Of a stretch of 36,453 nucleotides of DNA, positions 16,992 to 23,643 are shown one piece after another. The stretch's first letter is position 1; each line of letters opens with the position of its first letter. The translations under genes were made by a program, and so were the position numbers. The notes below the pieces were generated by a model. The model did no database searches. It was not told the origin of the DNA and saw nothing but the letters and a program-made list of their open reading frames with translations. The DNA is from Planctomycetota bacterium (GTDB taxonomy: Bacteria > Planctomycetota > UBA1135 > GCA-002748355): assembly GCA_027021385.1 (NCBI GenBank), contig JALUUL010000055.1, positions 1 through 36,453 of the forward strand, given 5' to 3'.

Positions 16992-19228
16992 AACCCCGAC
17001 ACGCGACCGGTCGGAGACCGGGAGGGACGCGGGTCCGGCTCCTGCTCCCCCTCCTCCTCCTCGCCGCCCTGCCCCCCGCCGGAAGGGCCCAGGAAACCCC
17101 CGCTTCCCTCGACCGCCTCCCTTCCTGGCTCTCGCCCCTCGTCCGGAGCCGGATCGAGAGGACGATGCGACGGCAGGGGCTCGTCGGCATGTCGGTCGCT
17201 CTGATCCGGGATCGGGAGATCGTCTTCGCCCGCGGCTTCGGCTTCGCCGACCGCGAGAGGCGGATCCCGGCCGACGCGGAAACGAAATACCGCTGGGCCT
17301 CGATCTCGAAGTGCGTCACGGCCGTCGCCGCCCTGCAGCTCGTCGAACGAGGGAAGCTCGACCTGGGAACGAAGGTGAGGGACTATCTGCCCGCCTTCCC
17401 GAAAAAACCCTGGCCGATCCCGGTCGGAAGCCTCCTCTCCCACATGGGAGGCATCGTCCACTACGACAACGGGAAGGTCGTGCGCACGCGGAGGGACTAC
17501 GGGGTCCCCCACCCCTTCACGGATCTCCGAAACGCCCTCGACCTCTTCCAGGAATCCCCTCTGGTCGCGGAGCCCGGAACCCGATTCAGCTATTCGACCT
17601 ACGGGTACGTCCTCCTGGGGGCCGTCCTCCGGGAAGCGGGGGGGGCGCCCTACTGGACGCAGGTCCGGGAACGGATCGCCAAGCCCCTCGGGATGAACAG
17701 CTTCGAGCCCGATTATCCCTGGAAGAAGATCGAGGGGCGCGCGAAGGGATACCGTCTGGTGAAGGACGGGAGCCCCAAGCCCTCGACCGACACGGACGTG
17801 AGCTGGAAGCTCCCGGGCGGCGGATTCCTCTCGAACGTCCTCGACCTCGCCCGCTTCGGAAAAGCCGTCCTCCGCGGTCGGCTCCTGGAGCCCGGGAGCT
17901 ATGAAGCCGCCTTCCGGCCCGCCCGGACCAAGGAGGGAAAAACCGTCTCCTACGGGATGGGGTTCTCGCTCGGAACCTGGCGCGGAGTCCGGGTCGTCGG
18001 GCATTCCGGGGCTCAGGAGAAGACGAGGACGAGGCTCGCCCTCCTCCCCGAGACCGGCGTCGGCGTCGCCTTGATGTGCAACACCGAGGGCGCGCGGCTT
18101 GGAAAGCTCGCCAGGGACCTCGCCGACCTCTGCGCCCCCGACGGAATCCGGGCCTCGATCACCCACCTCGCCTCCCCCGGGTTCGGGGGGAGGGGTTTCG
18201 GGACGGAGGAGAACCGGCGGGCCGCGCGGTGGATCGCCGAACGCTTCGAGGAGATCGGACTCGAGCCCCTCGAGAAGGGGTCCTGGTTCCTCGAGTTCGA
18301 CTACAAGGGGAAGACCGGCCGGAACGTCTGCGGTGTGCTCCGCTCCTCCCGGGAGGACGCCGACTGGGTCCTCGTCGCCGCCCACCACGACCACCTGGGG
18401 AGGAGAAACGGAAGGATCCGTCCGGGAGCGGACGACAACGCCTCCGGGGTCGCGATGATGCTGGCCCTCGCCCGGGCCCTCGCCTCGAGACAGGAGAAAC
18501 CGGATCGGAACTTCGCCTTCCTCTCCTTCGACGCGGAGGAGAAGGGGCTCGTCGGCTCCCGCGCCTTCGTCCGCCAGGAACGCCTGGACCCCGCGAAGAT
18601 CCGCTTCCTCCTCGTATTCGACCTCTGCGGGGGGGACTTCCTGCCGTGGCGGCGCGGAGAGATCTACGCGATGGGGGCCGAGCATTCTCCGGAGGTCTCG
18701 GCCTCCCTCCGCGCGGCGACCCCGCGCAAGGGGCTCCGGGTCCTTTCCCTGGGGACATGGGTCCTGGAACCGCTGGGCCCGCTCTCCGCCCGGAGCGACT
18801 ACGCGGCCTTCCGCGCGCGCGGGGTCCCGTACCTGTTCCTGAGTTCCGCCACGCCCTGGTACTACCACACCCCTTTCGACACCCCCGACCGCCTCGACTA
18901 CGAGAAGCTCGCCGAGGTCCGTCGATTCTCGCTATCCCTTCTCGAACGGATCGCGGGACTCCCCAAACGCCCTTCGTTCATCCCCCGCCCCAGACCTCGC
19001 GGGAAGGACGGGGCGGCCCTCCTCGAGGCCCTCGAGGACGCCCTCGCCCACGCCCGGAACCTCCGCCTCGACGAGCGGATGCGGAAGGAGTTCGAGGCCG
19101 TGAGGGCCCGGCTGGCTAAGATCGAGGGGAAGGAGACTCTCGGAAGCCGCGGGAAGCGGACCGTCTGGAGGGCCCTGGCCCTTCTCTTCCGGGCCGTGGC
19201 CTCCTGGAGGCCCCCCCGCGGCGGATGA
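16988..19228 (+). CDS. Exported class-C beta-lactamase-like domain fused to an M28 metallopeptidase
   Basis: A 746-residue protein with an N-terminal signal peptide (hydrophobic stretch about 17-33, ending near GRAQE). Residues ~50-380 are a serine beta-lactamase/D-alanyl-D-alanine-peptidase-like domain: SxxK at Ser105-Lys108 (SISK), a Tyr motif in FSYSTYGY, and HSG near residue 338. Residues ~400-650 are an M28 zinc aminopeptidase: His466-x-Asp468, DDN (482-484), the Glu-Glu pair (517-518) and a late HTPFD histidine. The C-terminal ~90 residues are charged and helical. Both catalytic sets look intact, so it could act on cell-wall or other peptides outside the cytoplasm. I know both families as separate proteins, and the fusion is unusual. 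It is coupled to the thioesterase by ATGA. Confidence 0.85.
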   Translation: MKPRHATGRRPGGTRVRLLLPLLLLAALPPAGRAQETPASLDRLPSWLSPLVRSRIERTMRRQGLVGMSVALIRDREIVFARGFGFADRERRIPADAETKYRWASISKCVTAVAALQLVERGKLDLGTKVRDYLPAFPKKPWPIPVGSLLSHMGGIVHYDNGKVVRTRRDYGVPHPFTDLRNALDLFQESPLVAEPGTRFSYSTYGYVLLGAVLREAGGAPYWTQVRERIAKPLGMNSFEPDYPWKKIEGRAKGYRLVKDGSPKPSTDTDVSWKLPGGGFLSNVLDLARFGKAVLRGRLLEPGSYEAAFRPARTKEGKTVSYGMGFSLGTWRGVRVVGHSGAQEKTRTRLALLPETGVGVALMCNTEGARLGKLARDLADLCAPDGIRASITHLASPGFGGRGFGTEENRRAARWIAERFEEIGLEPLEKGSWFLEFDYKGKTGRNVCGVLRSSREDADWVLVAAHHDHLGRRNGRIRPGADDNASGVAMMLALARALASRQEKPDRNFAFLSFDAEEKGLVGSRAFVRQERLDPAKIRFLLVFDLCGGDFLPWRRGEIYAMGAEHSPEVSASLRAATPRKGLRVLSLGTWVLEPLGPLSARSDYAAFRARGVPYLFLSSATPWYYHTPFDTPDRLDYEKLAEVRRFSLSLLERIAGLPKRPSFIPRPRPRGKDGAALLEALEDALAHARNLRLDERMRKEFEAVRARLAKIEGKETLGSRGKRTVWRALALLFRAVASWRPPRGG

Positions 19229-19301
19229 GGCCGGAGCCTTGTTTCGGGTTCCCGCCGGGGCCGGCCATCCGCGACCCGGCCCACCCCCAAGACGTCCACA
19301 G

Positions 19302-19718
19302 ATGGAATGGACCTGCAACGCCGACGCCGGATGCCTCGCTTGGATCCGGGACTCGATCCGGAAGGAGCTGAGTTCCCGCCTCGACGCCAAGCAGCTCGAC
19401 GAGGTCGTCCTGGGGGTCGGGGAAGCCTGTGCGAACATCGTCAAGCACGCCTACGAGGGGAAGGGCGGCCCCCTGACCGTCCGCCTCGAGAAGGGGGCGG
19501 AGGATTTCGAGATCGAACTCCGGAATCGGGGAAAGCCCCTGGACCCCGGGGCCTGCCGCCCGCGGAGCCTCGACGACATCCGCCCGGGAGGACTCGGGAC
19601 CTATTTCATGTCCTGCGTCTTCGACGAGATCCGCTATGAACGGGAGCCGGACGGAACCAACGTTGTCGTCATGCGAAGGAAATGGACGCGACCGGATCCG
19701 AAGGACGGAGACCGATGA
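19302..19718 (+). CDS. RsbW/SpoIIAB-like serine kinase (HATPase), anti-sigma factor type
   Basis: A 138-residue GHKL ATPase. It has the N-box GEACANIVKHAYEG (about 46-59) and the G2-like loop PGGLGTYFM (about 94-102), as in anti-sigma-factor kinases and the SpoIIE-linked switch kinases. Such proteins bind a sigma factor or another client and phosphorylate a partner STAS protein. The partner is evidently the next gene, which overlaps it by four bases. No sigma factor gene is nearby, so the controlled client may be something else, possibly the transporter encoded downstream. The ATG at 19302 has only a weak ribosome binding site; an in-frame TTG at 19239 would add 21 residues without conserved sequence. 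Confidence 0.85.
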   Translation: MEWTCNADAGCLAWIRDSIRKELSSRLDAKQLDEVVLGVGEACANIVKHAYEGKGGPLTVRLEKGAEDFEIELRNRGKPLDPGACRPRSLDDIRPGGLGTYFMSCVFDEIRYEREPDGTNVVVMRRKWTRPDPKDGDR

Positions 19719-20056
19719 ATATCCGCAGAGAAGCCCGGGAAGCCTGCGAACTCCTGACGGTCGAGGGGGATATCGATCTCTCGACCTCCCCTTCCCTCAG
19801 AAAGCACCTCGAGGGCATCCTCGACCGGGAGCGGACCTCGCTCGTCATCGACCTGTCCTCCGTCCGCCACATGGATTCCTCCGGGATCGCGGTCCTGATC
19901 GAGGCCGAGCGGTGGGCTCGGAAACACGGCCGGAGGCTCCTCCTGGCCTCTCTCTCCGATCAGGTGCGGATGGTGCTCGAACTCGCCCGGCTCCAGGGCT
20001 TCTTCTCGATCGCCGAGGACCTGGAAGGGGCGCTCAGGCTCTGTCGAGCCGGCTGA
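19715..20056 (+). CDS. STAS-domain protein (anti-anti-sigma factor / MlaB-like)
   Basis: A 113-residue STAS domain. It has the phospho-acceptor loop HMDSSGIAVL, where Ser55 or Ser56 is the likely target of the neighbouring kinase, after the usual strand VIDLSSV. Two readings are possible. As an anti-anti-sigma factor it would be switched by phosphorylation from the kinase it overlaps. As an MlaB-like subunit it would bind the MlaF ATPase, because in E. coli a STAS protein is part of the MlaFEDB complex and the Mla genes follow directly. Both may be true. It overlaps the kinase gene and precedes MlaE by 12 bases. Confidence 0.85.
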   Translation: MNIRREAREACELLTVEGDIDLSTSPSLRKHLEGILDRERTSLVIDLSSVRHMDSSGIAVLIEAERWARKHGRRLLLASLSDQVRMVLELARLQGFFSIAEDLEGALRLCRAG

Positions 20057-20068
20057 CCCGGCCCCACG

Positions 20069-20833
20069 ATGAAAGACTCCTTCTTCGCTCTCCTGGAGGA
20101 CTGGGGCGCGTCCCTGCGCTTCTTCCTCCGGACCCTCTCGACCCTGTTCCTCGGGGGCGGGCGGGCGTGGCGGTTCCGGATCCCCCTGGTTCTCGACCAG
20201 ATCCGCCGGACGGGCGTCATGAGCGTTCCGATCGTCCTGCTCGTCGCCGGCCTGACCGGGATGATCCTCGTCCTCCAGACCGCCTACCAACTCGCCCGAT
20301 TCGGCCAGGTCGAACTCGTGGCGAGCCTGGTCGGGGTCTCGGTCACCCGCGAACTCGGCCCCCTGATGACGGCGATCATCGTCGCGGGGCGCGTAGGCGC
20401 GGCCTTCACGGCCGAACTCGGCACGATGAACGTCAACCGGGAGATCCTGGCCGCGGAGACGATGGCGGTGGATCCCGTCGACTTCCTCGTGGTCCCGAGG
20501 TTCCTAGCGCTCGGGATCACTCTCCCCTGCCTGACGACCCTGGCCAACATCGCCGCGATCCTCTTCGCGATGATCGCGGGCTACGGGATGTACGACATCC
20601 CCTACGACACCTTCCTCCGGGTGGCCCGGCAATGGATCCAGACGAAGGACATCCTCCACGGCATCGTGAAGAGCTTCTTCTTCGGACTCCTGATCACCCA
20701 CGTCAGCTGCTACACCGCCTTCTCGTTGAAGGGCGGGGCCTCCTCGGTCGGAATCGCGACGATGAAGGCCGTCGTCGCCGGGATCGTCGGAATCCTCGCG
20801 ACCGACGTGATCTTCACGGCGGTCCTCGGATGA
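20069..20833 (+). CDS. mlaE: MlaE-type lipid ABC transporter permease
   Basis: A 254-residue integral membrane protein of the MlaE/YrbE family. After an amphipathic N-terminal part it has about five or six membrane segments. It shows the family signature ELGPLMTAIIVAGRVGAAF and the EL/GTM segment contacting the ATPase (TAELGTMNVNREI). MlaE is the inner-membrane channel that moves phospholipids between the inner membrane and the MCE subunit. It is part of a run STAS-MlaE-MlaF-MlaD-TPR lipoprotein, so the complex is complete apart from an outer-membrane lipoprotein (MlaA) and a periplasmic carrier (MlaC), which are not in the window. Confidence 0.93.
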   Translation: MKDSFFALLEDWGASLRFFLRTLSTLFLGGGRAWRFRIPLVLDQIRRTGVMSVPIVLLVAGLTGMILVLQTAYQLARFGQVELVASLVGVSVTRELGPLMTAIIVAGRVGAAFTAELGTMNVNREILAAETMAVDPVDFLVVPRFLALGITLPCLTTLANIAAILFAMIAGYGMYDIPYDTFLRVARQWIQTKDILHGIVKSFFFGLLITHVSCYTAFSLKGGASSVGIATMKAVVAGIVGILATDVIFTAVLG

Positions 20834-20852
20834 GCGCTACGGAGGGGTCTCG

Positions 20853-21686
20853 ATGAACGGCATGAAGGAAAGGAGCGGCCCGGAAGAACCGGTCCTCGAG
20901 GTCCGCGGCCTCCGCAAGAGCTTCCAAGGGAAGGAGGTCCTCGCGGGGATCGATCTCGAGGTCCGCGGGGGAGAGCGGCTGGTCATCATGGGTCCTTCCG
21001 GCTGCGGGAAGACCACCCTCCTCTCCTGCCTGATCGGGGCCCTGAAACCCGACGCCGGCAAGGTGATGCTGTTCGGAGAGGACTTCCATGCCCTCGATCG
21101 GAAGGAGCGGGATCGGCTCCGCCTGAAGTTCGGGGTCATGTTCCAGGGCGGAGCCCTCTTCAGTTCCCTCACGGTCGGGGAGAACGTGGCCCTCCCCCTC
21201 GAGCGGCACTCCGACCTCCCGAAGGAGACGATCGACATCCTCGTGAAACTCAAGCTCAATCAGGTCGGTCTCGGCAAGGCCGTGGACCTCCTCCCGGCGG
21301 AGATCAGCGGAGGGATGATCAAGAGGGCGGCCCTCGCGAGGGCCATGGCCCTCGATCCCAGGATCCTGTTCTGCGACGAGCCCTCCGCGGGCCTGGATCC
21401 CGTCACGGTCACCGGAATCGACCGCCTTCTCGTCGACCAGGCGAGGACCCACGGCACCGCTCTCGTCGTCGTGACCCACGAGATGACCTCGGCCTTCCGC
21501 ATCGCCGACCGGATGATCATGCTCTACGATGGCCGGGTCGTGGCGGAAGGCGCCCCGGACTCGATCCGGAGGAGCCGCGATCCGATCGTCGCCCAGTTCA
21601 TCGAGGGGAGGATCGAGGGGCCGATCGGTTTTTCCGAGACGGCCGAAGATTTCGCGGAGAGTCTTCTCGAGGGCACGGACCGATGA
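20853..21686 (+). CDS. mlaF: MlaF-type ABC transporter ATP-binding protein
   Basis: A 277-residue ABC ATPase: Walker A GPSGCGKTT (about 49-57), Q-loop MFQGGALFSSLTV, signature ISGGMIKRAALARA, Walker B ILFCDEPSAGLDP, and the H-loop VVVTHEM. ISGGM with a Met after the signature glycines is typical of the MlaF branch. It powers lipid transport by MlaE/MlaD. ATG 20853 is chosen for the GGAGGGG about 6 bases upstream. An 8-codon mini-frame (20830-20856) links the MlaE stop to this start through two ATGA overlaps and may carry ribosomes across. The gene overlaps mlaD by four bases. Confidence 0.93.
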   Translation: MNGMKERSGPEEPVLEVRGLRKSFQGKEVLAGIDLEVRGGERLVIMGPSGCGKTTLLSCLIGALKPDAGKVMLFGEDFHALDRKERDRLRLKFGVMFQGGALFSSLTVGENVALPLERHSDLPKETIDILVKLKLNQVGLGKAVDLLPAEISGGMIKRAALARAMALDPRILFCDEPSAGLDPVTVTGIDRLLVDQARTHGTALVVVTHEMTSAFRIADRMIMLYDGRVVAEGAPDSIRRSRDPIVAQFIEGRIEGPIGFSETAEDFAESLLEGTDR

Positions 21687-22783
21687 AATCCAAGGACCTG
21701 ATCGCCGGCTCCTTCGTCTTCTTCTCCTTCCTCCTCTTCGTCGGATTCATCGCCTGGGGAGGGAGGCTCCGCGGCCTGCTCGACGACCGCGTCCATGTCC
21801 GCCTGTTGATGGCCCGCGGCGTCCCGATCGAGGTCGGCGCCCCGGTCCGCGCCGAGGGCATGGTCGTCGGCGAACTCGTCAAGATCCGCTGGAGAGGCCG
21901 GGAGGAACGCGCCGGACTCCACCCCGACCGGCCCCTCGAGCTCGAACTCGCCCTGGACCGCGGATTCCCGCTGGCGGCCGGAACCGAGGTCCTCGTCCAT
22001 GCCGACGGCCTGCTCGGAGCCCGCTTCATCGATCTCCTTCCCGGGCCGGAGGAAGCCCCGCCGCTTGAAAAGGACGCCGTCCTCCTCGGGGACCTCGGAG
22101 GCATCGACAGTTTCCTCGAGAAAGGGCACGTCCTCTCGCGGAGCCTGGAGCGGATCGCCACGAACCTCGAGAGCCTCCTGGCCCCCGGCGGCGGAAGGGG
22201 GACGCTGACCGGCCTCCTGAAGAGTCTCGACGAAGTCTCCTCCCGCGGCGGGGAGACCCTGGCACGGCTCGACGAACTCCTCCTTCGATCCCGCGGAATG
22301 ATCGACGAGGGAAGGGGACTCGCCCGCGATCTGCGCGCGCTGACCTCGGGCGAGGACGCTCCGATTCCCGCTCTCCTCGCCCGCCTGGATTCGACGGCGG
22401 AGGAGGCGGCCCGGACGATCCGGCGGGTCCGCGGCCTGTTCGAGCGGAGCGAGCCCGACCTCCGGGAGATCCTGGACCGGGGCCGGACCCTCCTCGCCGA
22501 GGCGGGGTCGGTCCTGACCGAGACCGGGACCCGCCTCGGCCGTCTCCTCGAACACGGAGATGAACTCCTCCTCCGCAGCGACAAGGACTTCTTCCTCCTG
22601 CTCCATCATCTGCGGGTCGCCGCGGAGGAGTTCAAGCTCCTGGCGGCGCGGCTCCGGGCGGACCCGAGTCAGCTCCTGTGGGGCGGAGGAGAGAGCCCCG
22701 ACGAGGCCGAGGCCGCCGCCCGCCGTTCGATGGAGCGGGACCTCCTCGAAGGGGACCAGCTCCCCCCCAGGTGGAAACGATGA
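21683..22783 (+). CDS. mlaD: MlaD-type MCE-domain protein
   Basis: A 366-residue protein with one N-terminal membrane anchor (about residues 8-27) and an MCE domain (about 35-130, with a VPIEVGAPVRAEGMVVGEL core). A long helical C-terminal region rich in Leu/Arg/Glu runs from about 145 to 345. MCE proteins form hexameric rings that bind lipids between the two membranes. The long helical tail is bigger than in E. coli MlaD and more like the helical-tail MCE proteins that form a needle across the periplasm. It overlaps mlaF upstream and the TPR gene downstream by four bases each. Confidence 0.9.
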   Translation: MKSKDLIAGSFVFFSFLLFVGFIAWGGRLRGLLDDRVHVRLLMARGVPIEVGAPVRAEGMVVGELVKIRWRGREERAGLHPDRPLELELALDRGFPLAAGTEVLVHADGLLGARFIDLLPGPEEAPPLEKDAVLLGDLGGIDSFLEKGHVLSRSLERIATNLESLLAPGGGRGTLTGLLKSLDEVSSRGGETLARLDELLLRSRGMIDEGRGLARDLRALTSGEDAPIPALLARLDSTAEEAARTIRRVRGLFERSEPDLREILDRGRTLLAEAGSVLTETGTRLGRLLEHGDELLLRSDKDFFLLLHHLRVAAEEFKLLAARLRADPSQLLWGGGESPDEAEAAARRSMERDLLEGDQLPPRWKR

Positions 22784-23643
22784 GACTCCTTCTCGCGGGA
22801 GCCTTCCTCGTTCCGGCGGTCTTCGCCTCCTGCCGGTCCGCTCCCGAGGACGGACCCTTCGAGCGAGGGGTCCGCCTCCAGGCCGAGGGGAAGCTGCGCG
22901 ACGCGGTCGACCGATATCGCAAGGCCGTTTCGCGCGATCCCCGGGACGGGGACGCGTGGTACAACCTCGGCACGGCCCTCGCGGCCCTGGGTCTCGAGGA
23001 AAAGGCGCGGAAGGCCTACCTCGGCGCCCTGCGCGTCGAGGAAGGCGCCGCGGACGCGATGGCGAACCTGGGCCTCCTCGCCCTGCGGGCCGGCCGGGAA
23101 CGCGAGGCGCTCGACTGGTTCGCCAAGGCCGCCGGGGCGGCCCCCGCCCGCGCCTTCCCCCTCGTCCTCGAGGCCCGGGTCCTGCGCGGGCGCGGCGAGC
23201 GGACCGCGGCAGCAAGCCTCCTCGAGGAGGCCCTCCGCCGCGAGCCCGGGAGCGCCCTCGCCCACCTCGAACTCGCCCGCCTCCTCCGGAAAGAGAAGAA
23301 GACGGCCGAGGCCCTGGCCCACGCCGGGACCGCCTTCGAGCGGGATCCCCTCTCGGGGCCCGCGGCCCGGCTCTACGCCTCCCTCGCGCTGGAGGCGGGC
23401 GAAGGGGACCAGGCGCTCAGAGCCGCGCGCCGCCTGGTCTCGAAAAAACCCGACGACGCCGGGGCCCTCGTGCTCCTCGCCAGGTCCTGGCTTCTGCGCG
23501 GGGACCCCGAACGCGCCCTCCCCCCCCTCCTCGAGGCCCGGCGTCTCGCCCCGTCCTCCTCCGAGATCCGGACCCTCCTGGACCGGACCTTCGCGGAGAT
23601 CCGGAAACGGGTCACCGCCGGAAACGGTAGAGGTCGGAACTGA
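22780..23643 (+). CDS. TPR-repeat lipoprotein, last gene of the Mla cassette
   Basis: A 287-residue protein with a lipoprotein signal peptide (lipobox ending at Cys18 in VFASC) and about six tetratricopeptide repeats covering the rest, with the first clear unit in DAWYNLGTALAALG. It is exported and probably anchored in a membrane facing the periplasm. Overlap with mlaD suggests it is made together with the transporter and serves as a scaffold or partner for it. No enzymatic motif is present. Its last 32 bases overlap the end of the convergent gene on the minus strand. Confidence 0.85.
   Translation: MRLLLAGAFLVPAVFASCRSAPEDGPFERGVRLQAEGKLRDAVDRYRKAVSRDPRDGDAWYNLGTALAALGLEEKARKAYLGALRVEEGAADAMANLGLLALRAGREREALDWFAKAAGAAPARAFPLVLEARVLRGRGERTAAASLLEEALRREPGSALAHLELARLLRKEKKTAEALAHAGTAFERDPLSGPAARLYASLALEAGEGDQALRAARRLVSKKPDDAGALVLLARSWLLRGDPERALPPLLEARRLAPSSSEIRTLLDRTFAEIRKRVTAGNGRGRN

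Noticed and set aside
20830..20856. Eight-codon mini open frame bridging mlaE and mlaF
   Set aside because: Too short for a gene call. It may aid translational coupling, but there is no independent support for a functional peptide.
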